Assembly: GCA_946807835.1 (NCBI GenBank)
Contig: OX327703.1
Span: forward strand, 2,983,501 to 3,047,500
Direction: 5' to 3'
From: Ailanthus altissimus
Taxonomy: Eukaryota; Streptophyta; Magnoliopsida; Sapindales; Simaroubaceae
Length of the DNA: 64,000 bases
Part shown: one piece after another, positions 21,870 to 33,330 of the stretch
How positions within the stretch are numbered: the first letter of the stretch is position 1
Layout of the letters: every line of letters begins with the position of its first letter
Translations under genes and position numbers: made by a program
The notes under the pieces: model-generated
The model's input: only the letters and a program-made list of their open reading frames with translations
What the model was told of the DNA's origin: nothing
The model's database searches: none

Positions 21870-22900
21870 ACCAAAAATTGCTATTTTGCTCTCTCATTTT
21901 ATTTTAAATTATCAAGTTAATCCGATTAGAAAATTTTGTTAAATACCTTAGTTTATGGGGCAAAATTATCTTTCAATAAATAAAAATTACATTCGATGGC
22001 ATGATATTGATTGGCATTGATCGATCACTATCCATATTTGATTGATTGTTGCTAGCATTAGTTGATTATTGACTCGCATCGACTAGTTACTGGTGACACT
22101 TAAAATGGCGTATGGACTCATTATGACTAATCTTGGACTTTAAATTTTTACAATCTACTTAATGATTTGGTTATTTTTTTTATAATGAAATATTAAAAAG
22201 TTCCAAAATCAATAATTATCTTTGTTGATTGATTGTTGATCCGCATTGATCAACTGCTACCGACTTTTAAGGTGGCATATCGACTCATTGCAACCATTCT
22301 TGAACTTTAAAATTCATGACCTACATGATAGTAAAGTTATTTTTTTTTTTATAATGAAACATTAGAGAAGATCCAAAATTTACTATTGATTGATCATTAA
22401 CGGTCTTTAACCAATATTGACCAGTTGTAAGTGACCCTTATTGTGGTCTATCCACTCACCTTAACTATAATCAAATTCTAAAATTTTATAATTCGTGTGA
22501 TATTGGAGTTATGATAACATAGTAACTTGGCGTTGTTTGACAGCGATGTTATGGTGGTTGACACTTTTTTTACTATTTTTAAATATTTTTTTATGTTCTA
22601 TTATTAAAAATAATTTTATCATCGCGTAAATTACAAAATTTAAAATTTAATTATGGTCATATTAAGTCGATACACCATCATAAGGCTTGTTGACAACTAA
22701 TCAATAATTAGTCAATAATTATCAATGTCAATCAACTTTAGTGATATCAATCAATTACCATCATCAAGTGTATAATTTATATTATTGAAAGACAATTTTA
22801 TACTTTCAAATTAGGTACTTGATAAAAGCTTTACAACATAATTACTAATTTGATTATTTTAAATAAAAATTAGAGACTTAAATTGATAATTTCAGGTAAA
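21870..22900. mobile_element. Fold-back element with internal tandem units
   Basis: The outer ends are diverged inverted repeats: 'TTATTTTAAATTATCAAGTT' near 21900 against the reverse complement of 22850-22870, and 'AAAATTATCTTTCAATAA' near 21965 against the reverse complement of 22775-22795. Inside the left arm a unit of roughly 180 bases repeats about three times (starts near 22000, 22215 and 22375) with phrases such as 'TTGATTGATTGTTGATC', 'ATCGACTCATT' and 'TTTTTATAATGAAACATTA'. One unit reappears inverted in the right arm (22600-22760). There is no protein-coding frame. The layout is that of plant fold-back elements; limits are approximate. Confidence 0.6.
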
Positions 22901-23059
22901 ACGTGGGATTAACTGGCAATTTCTGACACCTACATAAAATTAAAAAAAAATTAGAGACTTAAAGAGTGGGTTATTTATTTTAACTTAATTTTTTTACTTT
23001 AAATCTTAACATTAATTCTGAGCTGTGAATTTTATGCAATCCTAATGGTAGAAAGAGAG

Positions 23060-24230
23060 GACGAGTGAAATCGTAATAGATAAATATTTGCAACGTGTGA
23101 ATTTGATTTCATTTTTACAAATAAAATAAGTTTTTTTATTTTCTACTTTATATTGCAGATTTATTATGGTCCCACTGATTTGTTATATTTGTGGGAATTT
23201 TTTGTCTCAATTTTTTTAGGCTATTTTCTAATAACCAACTATAGGATTTTCTTATTTTTGTAGTCAAATATTTAATAAATAGTCAAAAATACTCTTGTCT
23301 TATTTATGAGACTTACCATTTCAAATTCTAAACTTAAGCCACATAATATTTTTAAAAAAAGAACACACAAATTTGAGACATGAAGAAATAAAATTAAATT
23401 ATTGAATACGAATATATCACATTTTTGTAATAAATAATTGATATGTCTTTTTTTATATTGTATTTTTTTATTTTGTATTAATCTAAAGTATATTGACGAT
23501 CAATGTAGTGTCACTATGAGATATTCAATTCACACAATGGGAATGAATAATATAAGATTGGCAATAAAAAAAATGATCAATCTGTGCAGTTTTTATTGGA
23601 GATAATATTCGAGATTTTGTATCATTATGTGTTAATGTAGATCTTAGATAACATACTAATGATGAGATTGCATGAGCTCTTGTAAAGAACCAATAAGTTT
23701 GTTATAATCACTTTATGCCTGCAAGCAGTAGTAATCATGTTAGTAGTGCAACCAATACCATATGTGACAACTAATTTTTTATATTGAGATACAATAATAA
23801 CCTAACTCATGCTCATTATGACAATTAAATAGATGAGAATACTTATAATGGTGATAATGCAAAAGATGATGAAGAAACAGATGAGTTGAATGATATAAAA
23901 GAGAGCAATGAAGGATACTTATCAAAGGATGATGGAGAAGTAGTTATTTATCTTCAACCCTTTTGGATAAGCAAGAAAATATTGTTAAATCACAGAACGC
24001 ATTTCAATTTCTCCATCTAATACCACCTTCTAGCTTTAACCCATTAGATGGAGTATAATGCTCAGAAATAAAGAAAGTTTTTATTGACAAGTTATTTTCT
24101 AACAAAAATGTGATATATGATGCTCTTAGCCAACTTGCATTAAAGGATAATTAAAGCTTCAAAGTTAATAGACCATCAAAGATCTGCTTGAGGTAAAATG
24201 TAGTGATAAAAGGTGCAAGTAACGAGTTTA
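23060..24230 (+). mobile_element. MULE (MuDR-type) transposase relic, copy 2
   Basis: Homologous to 8860-10030. At 24005-24215 one frame reads 'FNPLDGV' then, after a stop, 'KVFIDKLFSNKNVIYDALSQ' and 'LALKDN', a stop, 'SFKVNRPSKI'. This matches the N-terminal block of plant MuDR-type transposases ('F.NK..L..AL...A..N.F.FKV..S'). The rest of the transposase (DDE core, SWIM zinc finger) is absent. Stops throughout. Confidence 0.65.
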
Positions 24231-24737
24231 TATTTTGTCTACAAATGCTTGTAAATATTTTATTGTGCAAAGAATTAACAATGAGCATACATATTAGTTA
24301 GTTCGATTACATAATGGTTATCGTTAAGTCATGAGTTGAATTATTAAGTCAAGAGTTAATATTTATATTTAAAAAATTAGTATGAGTTTTCTATGGTTAT
24401 GTCATTTCTTTATTGATTAACCCTTTTTGTAAAAGTGTTCTAATGTTCGTTAAATATTTAATGAATGAATGAAATGGTGAGTAAAATAAAAGTAGAGATA
24501 TTAAGTTGAGAGCTTTAATCTCAAACTTTATAAATTTGTATGACTATTGTTATTTACATTAGTACTTGTTGATATTTAAAATAACCCATGAGTAATTTTT
24601 ATGCAATACTTGATTTGAGGTTATTCTAGTTGATAAGATTAGGACATATTAAGCCTAGTATGACTGAAGGAAGTCATTAGAGGTTTCGATGAAATTAATG
24701 ACATATAGTGGGTATTTATGCCAAATTGATAATCAGT

Positions 24738-24847
24738 GGACTAAAAGTTTGATGGAGGATAACTCATTAAGAAACGCTTTATAGAAGTTTTTGGACTAAA
24801 AGTTTGATGGAGGATAACTCATTAAGAAACGCTTTATAGAAGTTTTT
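24738..24847. repeat. 55 bp perfect tandem duplication
   Basis: The 55-base unit starting GGACTAAAAGTTTGATGGAG at 24738 is followed immediately by an identical copy at 24793. No differences were seen, so the event is recent. The spacer from 24850 to 25660 shows no gene. Confidence 0.95.
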
Positions 24848-25669
24848 GACATAGACAAATATCTAGAAGTAAAGGAGTTTGAGAAGAAAAAGGAGAGCTA
24901 AATCTTACCCAAAAAAAAAATTTCCTTTGCTAGAACTTGTTTATAATTATAGCGACACTAGATTTGATAATAAAATCACTAATGGTTTGACTGAGGATAA
25001 CACAAATTCTTGAAGTGAAGAATATGAAATTATAAAATCTCTAGAGCTCGAGCAAAATTAGGTTTCATTTCTAATAAATTTAAAAATTTTGAAAACGAAA
25101 TTTTTATAAGCATAAATAATTGTAATACCTTATCACCCCCTGAGGGAAAGAATTGGAACGGGTGGGTAATTATGGTAAGCGAGAATTTTTTTTAATATTT
25201 ATGTGGTGGTTATTACGTTTTTATAACTATGAGGTATGTCAATATTGAAATATTTGTTGCCGTCGAAGGCAGCAATTGTGTCTATTTATGTCTACAAAAG
25301 CCATCTGAAAATAATGCAATATTACTTTAAAAAGAATTGTTTTTTAATATTTAAAGAATAAAAAATTTAAATACATGCAGAAATGAGACTAAAACATAAA
25401 TAATTTAATAATAAAAATATTTTAATGAATACCACAAATTATTATACATTTGTTTCAACATCATTATCCTCTTTTTGTCTTGGCATCATTATCATGAGTG
25501 GGCTTTTGAGTCAAACCGAAACAAAATCAGATGCCAAATTTCTGCAATTATAAATAAAGTTGCTCAAAATATGCCAAATTCACTGCCTGGTATGAAAGAT
25601 AGATCAGTTTAGAAGGGCAGGATTGGTCCGAAGACTTGAGAAATTTAAATAGATAACTCACCAATTATG

Positions 25670-27200
25670 AAGTAATAAATAAAAAAAACAAACAATGCTT
25701 GAAGTGCTTTTCTTAACTTTAGTGATGAAGAAAAAAAATCTCAGGTGCTTTTCTCTCAACCAAACATTACAAAACTAGTGGTAATTCCAGCAATTTGGGA
25801 GTGCTTTTGTCAAAAGCACTCCCAATCCCTAAACCACTACAAATAACTTTCTAATTTCAAAAGCAACCAAAGAAATTGAACGCGGTGCAATAGGAATATA
25901 CTTTTTTTTTTTTTGTCTCTTTCTTTTAGTTACTTTGTTTGAATGCCTGGAAAATGAATGATATGCTTCTTTATATTAAATTTAAAATTAAATAAAATTA
26001 AAAATTAAAAGTCTAGGTTCAAATAAAATTAAAAATTAAAACTACAAGCGTATCAGTAAATGAATTGTAAATAAAAGCTGAGTTTCATTCATTTTTTCTT
26101 TTAACATCCGTGATCTAAGCAACTTAACTGTAATTCCATCCACGTTTTGAAGATTAAAATTTAAAAGGATTGATTATGAAATTAAAAATTTTAAAATAAA
26201 ATCGAAATTTGGTGAGTTTCAAATTGAAAGTATTTTTATGCGTTTTTTACTTTTTGTTAATAATTAATGTAAATAGTTAAATTTAAATTAAAAACAAAAG
26301 AAAGACCGAAGCTGCGTCTTGACGCAGCGTCTCGGCGCTGGCAAAGCACCCAGCATCTGGGTGCTAGAAGTACTTTTTGACAGCTTCTGCTTCTACGAAT
26401 TCTTTGTCAACCACAAAATTATTGTGGGTCCCGCTCCCACTTTCTTAAACGGGTCCCGTTCCACATTATTTATTCCTGCTGGCTCACCTTGTCGCCAAAC
26501 ATCTTCGAAATTCAGGTCCACGACGTTTGTTTTATTAAACATTTTATTTTGCCACATAATTTAATCTATTTTTTTTATTTATTTCTTGTCGGACTTTGAA
26601 TTTTCTCTTTTGAGTATAATTTTTTTATTTATAAAATTTGAAATGAGTCCCATAATTTTAAATGTAATAAAAATTATTTATTGAAATAGGTCTTCCAAGT
26701 AAAAAGATAAATATACATAGAATTTAGATTATCCATTTCTATTTTTTTTTCATTTTTTAATAGTATAATTAATTGTTGAAAAAGAATTTTTTCAACCTCT
26801 TTTTATTTTAATTATACTTTGAATGGCAGTGACAAAGTCTTTTGGTTATCTTTCTTGAAAATAAACTCTTTTTAAACATTAATTTATTTTAGCCTCTCAT
26901 TACTTTTTTAATCTTAGTCAAATAACTCATTTTTGAACCCTTTTACTCCTAAATGCATTTTTATTTCAAACATTTTAAAAAATATTGGTCAATTCTATCC
27001 AAAACACTCTCCAAAAACCCTTGCCAAAATCTAAGTAAGTAAAGTAATAGTTAATTATTTGGACACTCACATTTTAAAGATTAGAATTTAAAAATATTGA
27101 TTGTGGAGTTAAAAAATTTAAAATAGTTGTTAAGTTTCAAATTTGGAATAATTTTATATGTTTTTATTGGTAATTAATATAAATGAAAGGCTTTCATTTA
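25670..27200. repeat. Segmental duplication block, copy B
   Basis: Noncoding block related to 27540-29760 (copy C) and partly to 11930-12860 (copy A). Shared anchors in order are: 'TGAAGTGCTTTTCTTAA', 'AAAGCAACCAAAGAAATTGA', the 'GTGGGTCCCGCTCCCAC' region, 'GTTTGTTTTATTAAACATTT', 'AATAGGTCTTCCAAGTAAAA', 'GGCAGTGACAAAGTCTTTTG', and 'CCAAAACACTCTCCAAAAAC'. The frame at 26319-26564 lies inside and is not conserved between copies. Confidence 0.6.
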
Positions 27201-27904
27201 AAGTTTAATATGACAGGTGGCATCTCCTGCTTCCCATGAATTCTTCTACATCAACTCTGAAAGGTTTAGGTTATGACTGGTTTAGATAAAAAGAATAGGT
27301 TCCCGCGATCCCTCCCAATAAATCATTAAGGCAAATAGCCATTGTGTTTATTTGTAGCCAAAATAATATTCAGAGTCCTAATTTTATTTCCAGCAAATAT
27401 TTTAACCATTTTATTTATTTATTTTGGTTTCTGTGTGCTAGAAAAATGAATCTCTATTTTCAAAACAAAGTAACAAATTGCCCTGCTTGCATTATGTGCA
27501 AATATTATGGAAGCAAACAACTCTAACAACAACTCTTTCATAACACAAGAAGCCAAAAGCACTTTTTTAGATACCAATAATGAAGACTTAAAAGTGCTTT
27601 TCTTAAATTAATCTTAAAGGAGAAAAAAAAAAAAAAAAGAATCTCAAGTGCTTATCTTTTCAACCAAAACTGATGGTAACTCTAGCGATTTGAGAGCACT
27701 CCCAATCCCCAAACCACTAAAAGTAAACTTTATAAATTCAAAAGCAACCAAAGAAATTGAACAGATTCTGTTTGTTTGTTTGGATGCTTGGCCAAGTAAG
27801 CAAATCTATCTTACCAGTGTATCATCAGTAAACAAATTGTATATGATTCATAAATATTAAATGCTGACCCAGGGCAAACAAACTGTAGTAATTTCATTCA
27901 TCCA

Positions 27905-27994
27905 ATGAAATTCGTCATCATTTTGCTACTAACTATAATTTTGTTCGTTTGTCAATATCATCCCAGACATATGCTAACGCTGCCGCTGCTTTAG
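27905..27994 (+). CDS. Possible small secreted-peptide ORF (29 codons)
   Basis: An ATG at 27905 opens 'MKFVIILLLTIILFVC' followed by 13 residues and a stop at 27992. The N-terminus has the look of a signal peptide: Met-Lys, then an 11-residue hydrophobic core and a small C-region. No family motif was recognised after it. The opposite strand carries an overlapping 24-codon ORF (28007-27933) starting 'MPPDSKAAAALAYVWDDIDK'. Both could be chance in AT-rich DNA. This stretch has no obvious counterpart in block B. Confidence 0.2.
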   Translation: MKFVIILLLTIILFVCQYHPRHMLTLPLL

Positions 27995-28323
27995 AATCAG
28001 GGGGCATATTATGATCTTTTTAGTTTTCCATTTTGCGTTGCCCAAAATTTTGTTGTGGGTCCCACTATAAACGTAAATGGGCCAACACGTGTTTTTGTGT
28101 TTTTTTTTTTCATAATCTTACATGGGTCCCATCTTAACCCAATATTTGTTGTGGGTCCCGCTCCCACATTATATGGTAATGGAAGGCTTAGCATTATTCT
28201 ACCTCGAAAGGCGTCGACAAATAGGTGTTTTCTTAGCCGTATCTTAAGTGGGTCCCACTTTTATTTTTCTTTTCCTACTTTTCAATTTTATTTTAACAAA
28301 AATTTGTCAGGATAACTACACCT

Positions 28324-28559
28324 TGGGTTATTAACATTATTACCCCTTGAGGTTTGCATAAATTACTTTTTTTTATAAAGCTTTGATTCTAATTATACTG
28401 TTACCTCCTCTTTATAATAAAAAGACAGAAATACCCTCAGAGATTTGCTACTAAATGTGCCTTTTCACTTAAATAAAAGGGTAACAGTATAATTAAAACT
28501 AAAACAGCCAACAAACTGTAATTTATGCTAACCTCAGGGGGTGACAGTGTTAATACGCC
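28324..28559. mobile_element. MITE with 38 bp terminal inverted repeats and 8 bp target duplication
   Basis: The left end contains 'TATTAACATTATTACCCCTT' and continues to 'AAATTAC' (28329-28366). The reverse complement of the right end contains 'TATTAACACTGTCACCCCCT' and also continues to 'AAATTAC' (28518-28555), giving about 38 bases with few mismatches. Flanks CTACACCT (28316-28323) and CTACACCT (28560-28567) are identical, an 8 bp duplication as made by hAT-type transposases. The related copy A site near 12073 lacks the element. There is no coding capacity. Confidence 0.8.
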
Positions 28560-30407
28560 CTACACCTACATCTGTCACCTGCACCACGAAGTTCACGTCG
28601 CGTACGTTTGTTTTATTAAACATTTTACAACATAATTTAATCAACTCTTAGTTCTAGTGGGAATTTTTTTTTTTTTTCCAAGTGAATTGTTAACGAAAAC
28701 TCTTAGTAGTAGTAGGTCTATCAATATATATTATAAAATTATTAAAATGTTATATGAAAATAAAATAAATTTTGTATGGTTCACCTAAATCTACCTTTTT
28801 ATTAAAAAACTTTTAAATAAATTTTATAATATAAAATTATCTCAAATGGAGATCATTCTCATTTATTAAAATAATCGTCCAATCTAAAGTTAAGACCAAC
28901 ACTAAATAAATTTAGAGCTAAGGGTTATTCGGCTAGCTCTTTCTTAGTTACTCATTCGAATTTAAAGTTCGATCTCACTTATGATAAAATAGAGAAAGGT
29001 GTGTGTTATTAGGGGTGTGTGTTGTAATAATAAAAAAAATACTATACAAACTCATTCTAACTCAAGTGGCCTTTAAGAGACTTGAGCGCCACCAGAAAAA
29101 TGCATCCCCCTAATCAAGCAATTTTTAGCTTATCCCATAATGGACGACGGCTACGGCTACAACTACAGCTATGGCTATTGGTTTTAGTACGACTTTGAAT
29201 TATCCTTTTGAATATGATTTTTTTAGTTCTAAAAATTGAAATGAAAATTATTGGTATAAGTCTTCCACGTAAAAAAAAAAATATATATATATATATACAC
29301 TTTTAGCTTATCCATTTCTATTTTTTATTTTTCATAAGTTTTAAATAATTTAATTAATGTGTTTTTTCAAATTCTTTTTTATTTTAGTTATACTTTGAGT
29401 GGCAGTGACAAAGTCTTTTGTTTATCTTTTTAGGGAAATTTTCAAGAATAGACCTCTTTTTAATCATTAAACTATTTTAGCTTCTCGTCACTTTTTTTTT
29501 TACCAAATAACCCCTTTTCGAATTACACATTTTTATCTGAGACATTCTCAAAAATCAACCATTTTTATCCAAAACACTCTCCAAAAACTGTTGCCAAAAT
29601 CCAAGCAAGTAAAATAATAGATTAGTTGTTTGACCACTCACATTTTGAAGACTATAAGATAAATGATTGATTGTAGAATTACAAATTTAAAAATACACGA
29701 AAATTAGAAAGCTCCAAATTTGGAAGTATTTATATATATATTTTTTAATAATTAGTGTAAATAATTAAATCTAGAGTTAAAATGGTAAAAAGAATAATTG
29801 AAAATAACTGAAATTTGCATCTTGCTCGCAATACACGTACAGGAGGCAAAGCGCCCACACGCTTAGTGTCTAAGTGCTAAGTACATGGACGCTTGGAGGC
29901 GCCAAGTGCCCACTATGTGGCCATATTTTTTATTTAATAAATTTAATTTAATTTCATATTTTAAAATGTAATTATTAATTAAATTAATTAATATTTTGTG
30001 TTTAATAATAGTTGTTTGTATGTAATTATTAATTAATTTTATTATTAAATTTAATACTTTTGGTGTTTAATTATAATAAACAAATTAATAAATTTAAGTG
30101 TTTAATTAATTTAATATATTAATAATATAATGAATTAACTACTTATTTATAAAATAATAAATTAAAGGATATTATGTCATTAATTAATAGAAAATTAATA
30201 CATGTAATTGATTAATATAAAAAAAATTATAATTTTTAATAATATAAAAATATATTAGATTCTCTCGTTTATATATTTTTTAATCTAATTAATGAGTTGA
30301 GGATGGAAGCGCTTACTAACTAAACAATATCATCGGAGGATGGGAGTGCTTACTAATTAAACAAAATAGATACCCAAAACTTTGAAAGCCAAGCTATCCA
30401 CAAGTAT

Positions 30408-30615
30408 TGTGAATTTAATATTTACCCCCTTAAAGTTTGGCAAAACTTCACTCAGATAATATCTTTCAATTAAAAGGCACTAATAGCCATGCATAGCAGG
30501 ATAAATGCAAAACTACAATAGTTGTGAATGTAAGGGGTATAAGTGCTTAGTAATTAAATAATATCATCGGAGTGAAATATTTTCATACCACAGAGGCGGT
30601 AAGTGATAAATTCCC
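30408..30615. mobile_element. Small inverted-repeat element (MITE-like), copy 2
   Basis: Counterpart of 13532-13698: left end 'GTGAATTTAATATTTACCCCC', right end 'GGCGGTAAGTGATAAATTCCC'. The sequence between is recognisably the same but with an extra internal piece around 30490-30540. The flanks to the right (to about 30660) also match copy A. Confidence 0.45.
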
Positions 30616-30719
30616 ATTCAAATAAGCGTAGCTGTTGAGATATGTACGTGAGCTTACTGTGGCCTACAAAGTCTATAAACGGCATTTAGTTGAGATAACT
30701 TATGAACAAAATTTGAAAG

Positions 30720-31785
30720 AATAATGGTATAATTCTTAAATGGTACTTCAATTTTTTTTTATTTTAAATGATATATTAAGCAAAAATTAGGTTGATAAAA
30801 TTATTTAATGGTAATTTTAAAATTTTTATTATTTTACTACCTAATTTTTATTACAAAAAAAATACAATTTGAAATTAGCCCCATTCAAGGAGAATCCCCG
30901 CAAGACCCCGACATGTGAGGAATTTTGCCACCCCTATTAATTTGCGATAAAAAATTAAGAATATCATTTAAAAAGTATATTATTACTTTTTGTTGACATT
31001 TGTAAGACTTGTTTTTGAAAAAAAAAAATAACAAACTTTTCTTTTTTGAAAATATTTAAAAAAAAAACTTGATTGTTATGATTACTTGTTAAATAACAAA
31101 AAGTTACAAGTGATATAGCTTTATTTTCAATACACTTCTCTTGTTTTGTGTTTGTGATCAAACTTTACGGCCAGAGGATCAAATTTTCAAGTCTAACAGG
31201 AAGTTTATTAAAATAAAATAAATGAATAATACGATGATATATATGTAAAATTTTATCTAACAAATATATTCGAAGTTTATATATCTTATTTAAATATATA
31301 ATGAAATATGTATATTTTATTTATAAAAAAATTTCAATGTTGTTTTTTTTATGAATATTATAATAAATCTTTATTTTATTTTGTCTTTTATCATATTAGA
31401 TTGATCAAACTTTATTATTACAATAAAATAAAATTTTCTCATATTTAGTTTTCTATATCTATTTCAGTCGTAGGGTTTAGGCCATGACTGCTTTGAATAA
31501 AAAAAAATTGATCAAATTTTATTATTGTAATAAAATAAAACTTTTGCAGTGAATATTTATTTATTTTGAAAGGGAAAAAGATTTTGTTGAAAGGCCAAAC
31601 TAAGTTGAGGAAATTTCTCGACAATCAAAGGCTATAAGGAGCTTGGAACACAGGGTTGCTTGCTAATAAGTTGAGAATATTTACTTTTTGGAATTCTGCA
31701 TCAACTTTAAGAGGTCTAGACGAGGCTATGACTGATTTGAATAAAAAAGAGAAGGTTTCGAGTCCCACCCTATGACTCATTGTGG

Positions 31786-31822
<37 letters not shown>

Positions 31823-32035
31823 TAGTGAATGCAAGTTAGCAACCCATCATCACCTTCAGAAATTTCTTCATACTCACCAAAGTCGAAAAGCAAAGCCAGT
31901 CAAAGCATTGTTTACAACCCACCATCATCTTTCAGCAAAATCAAATCAAATCAAATTGCACTGCTTCTTCTTCTTCTTCTTCTGCTTCTTTTGGTTTCGC
32001 TGTTGAGTGTTTTTTTTGTTGTTGTTGCTTATCAA
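30720..32035. other. Spacer and 5' leader of the second CC-NB gene, with (TA)n tract
   Basis: AT-rich sequence without a recognisable gene to about 31780. A pure (TA)n tract lies at 31788-31820. From 31858 the leader matches that of the first gene ('AATTTCTTCATACTCACC...GTCGAAAAGCAAAGCC'). It contains a (CTT)n tract at 31965-31990 whose length differs from the first gene, changing which frame runs into the coding region. Confidence 0.45.
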
Positions 32036-32932
32036 ATGGCGGGTGAACTGACGTCATGGTTTGGCATGCTGTGCGATCGACTGGACTCCGACGCCGGCGC
32101 TTTCTGGGACAACGCCGAGATGAAGCAGTTGCTTCCCGGATTAAAAGAAGCGCTTTACCTGCTTCAGACCGTTAAGCGCTATAGACCCCATCAAAATGTG
32201 AACACCAACTCTCTGTTCATGGATCTGGAAGCCATCGCTTCCGGCGTCGATGGGTTACTTGATTCTTGGGTTCAGTCGGAAATATCACGACCCAAATTCG
32301 ACAAAAAGCTGAGAATGATTCATGGACGGCTCGTTCCTCTCTTGAATTCGCTTCGTAAAGTCGTCGCCGGTGACGTTGAAGATGAAGATACTGGCGCCAT
32401 TTATCAGGTGAGCTCCAGAAGATCTAAACATGCTGTTTTAGAAGGTGATCACCCTGAGAAATCAATTAGCTTTGTCAAATACACGTTGCTAAGCAACATG
32501 AATATGGCGCTAGTTTTACTCGTAGTGGGTGTGAGCGGAACTGTTAGTACCGCCCTTGCCCACGGAATTTTTACCGATGAGGAGGTGAAACACCATTTTC
32601 CGTTCAGGTTTTGGTTCTCTGTTGCTAAGAAACTTGATTTTTCGAAAGTTATTAAGGCAATAGGAGTTCACTGTAGTGAAATTCGCAGAGCTCGGAGAAT
32701 GGGTGAGAGATTGTTGATTGTGATGGATGATGTGTGTGATTTGAATGATGATGAATTGGGGGAATTCAGATTATTAATGTCAAACAACGTGGGTGATTTG
32801 GTACCTTGTGTTTTGGTGACTACTCGCTCTGATTCTGTGGCAAGTATGATGAGCACACTTCCAGCACAGCACTCGACTTATTTTCCTGAGTCCAATTCAT
32901 GGTCTGATGGCAACCTTGGATTACCCCATTAG
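32036..32932 (+). CDS. Truncated CC-NB protein of the NLR family, copy 2
   Basis: One open frame of 298 residues, colinear with the gene at 19920. I count about 45 differences over 294 aligned residues by hand (roughly 85% identity), mostly conservative, and no gaps. Rx-type N-terminal domain at 1-115; P-loop position reads 'VGVSGTVSTALA' (164-175), again without the Lys-Thr/Ser needed for ATP; kinase-2 'LLIVMDDVCDLND'; RNBS-B 'VLVTTRSDSVASMM'; end at 'SNSWSDGNLGLPH', four residues longer than copy 1. The frame is also open back to 31829, which would add a leucine-run resembling a signal anchor; I prefer the ATG at 32036, which starts 'MAGELTSWFGMLCD' and matches both relatives. The same splice donor (CAG|GTGAGC) occurs at 32407/32408. 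Open frames in both copies argue against simple pseudogenes, but expression is unknown. Confidence 0.8.
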   Translation: MAGELTSWFGMLCDRLDSDAGAFWDNAEMKQLLPGLKEALYLLQTVKRYRPHQNVNTNSLFMDLEAIASGVDGLLDSWVQSEISRPKFDKKLRMIHGRLVPLLNSLRKVVAGDVEDEDTGAIYQVSSRRSKHAVLEGDHPEKSISFVKYTLLSNMNMALVLLVVGVSGTVSTALAHGIFTDEEVKHHFPFRFWFSVAKKLDFSKVIKAIGVHCSEIRRARRMGERLLIVMDDVCDLNDDELGEFRLLMSNNVGDLVPCVLVTTRSDSVASMMSTLPAQHSTYFPESNSWSDGNLGLPH

Positions 32933-32949
32933 TAGGAGCTCACAGCTGT

Positions 32950-33330
32950 CGATTGTTAGCATAATTAGCTTGTTGATTGTAGGTTAATATATTCTTAATT
33001 AATTTATATATATTTTATTATATTGGTTGACCTATTAATTTTTTTCCCTTTTATTGTATTCATAACTCTATAAATAAGTTGTAACCCCATTATACAAAGA
33101 TATACAAAAATATTATTCTTTTAATTTATTTTCTTTATATTTTGTAAAAAAGATGGTGTAATACATTTCTATATTTGTTGTTAATGAGCCAAGAATTAGA
33201 ATAATATATTTTCTTAATGTTTTTTATGAGATTATATCAATAATACTATAATACAGATATTACATTAGACCAGGGGCGCAAATCAAAGTATATCAGAAGT
33301 TTGATCGAAAAATTCTTTAAAAATTTAGAT
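32950..33330. other. Sequence downstream of the second CC-NB gene
   Basis: After 'AGGAGCTCACAGCTGT' (shared with gene 1) the two loci diverge. Here an AT-rich insert of about 200 bases (to about 33155) contains 'CTCTATAAATAAG' (TATA-like), resembling an LTR remnant. Homology to the gene 1 flank resumes at 'TATATTTGTTGTTAATGAGC' (33170 versus 21113) and fades at about 33230. Confidence 0.35.

Larger units (their letters stand above)
27540..30700. repeat. Segmental duplication block, copy C
   Basis: Tandem neighbour of copy B with the same order of anchors. It additionally contains the MITE at 28324-28559 and the inverted-repeat element at 30408-30615, and is followed by the second CC-NB gene, as copy A is followed by the first. 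Frames at 28009-28315 are translated noncoding repeat. At 30684-30698 it carries the site that is occupied by the LINE in copy A. Confidence 0.6.

Noticed and set aside
28009..28315. Overlapping frames rich in 'VGPT' on both strands
   Set aside because: They arise from repeated GTGGGTCCCAC-type words in the duplicated noncoding block, not from a protein repeat.
31788..31820. (TA)n tract as a possible promoter TATA element
   Set aside because: A simple-sequence repeat; the leader of the paralogous gene has no such tract at this position.
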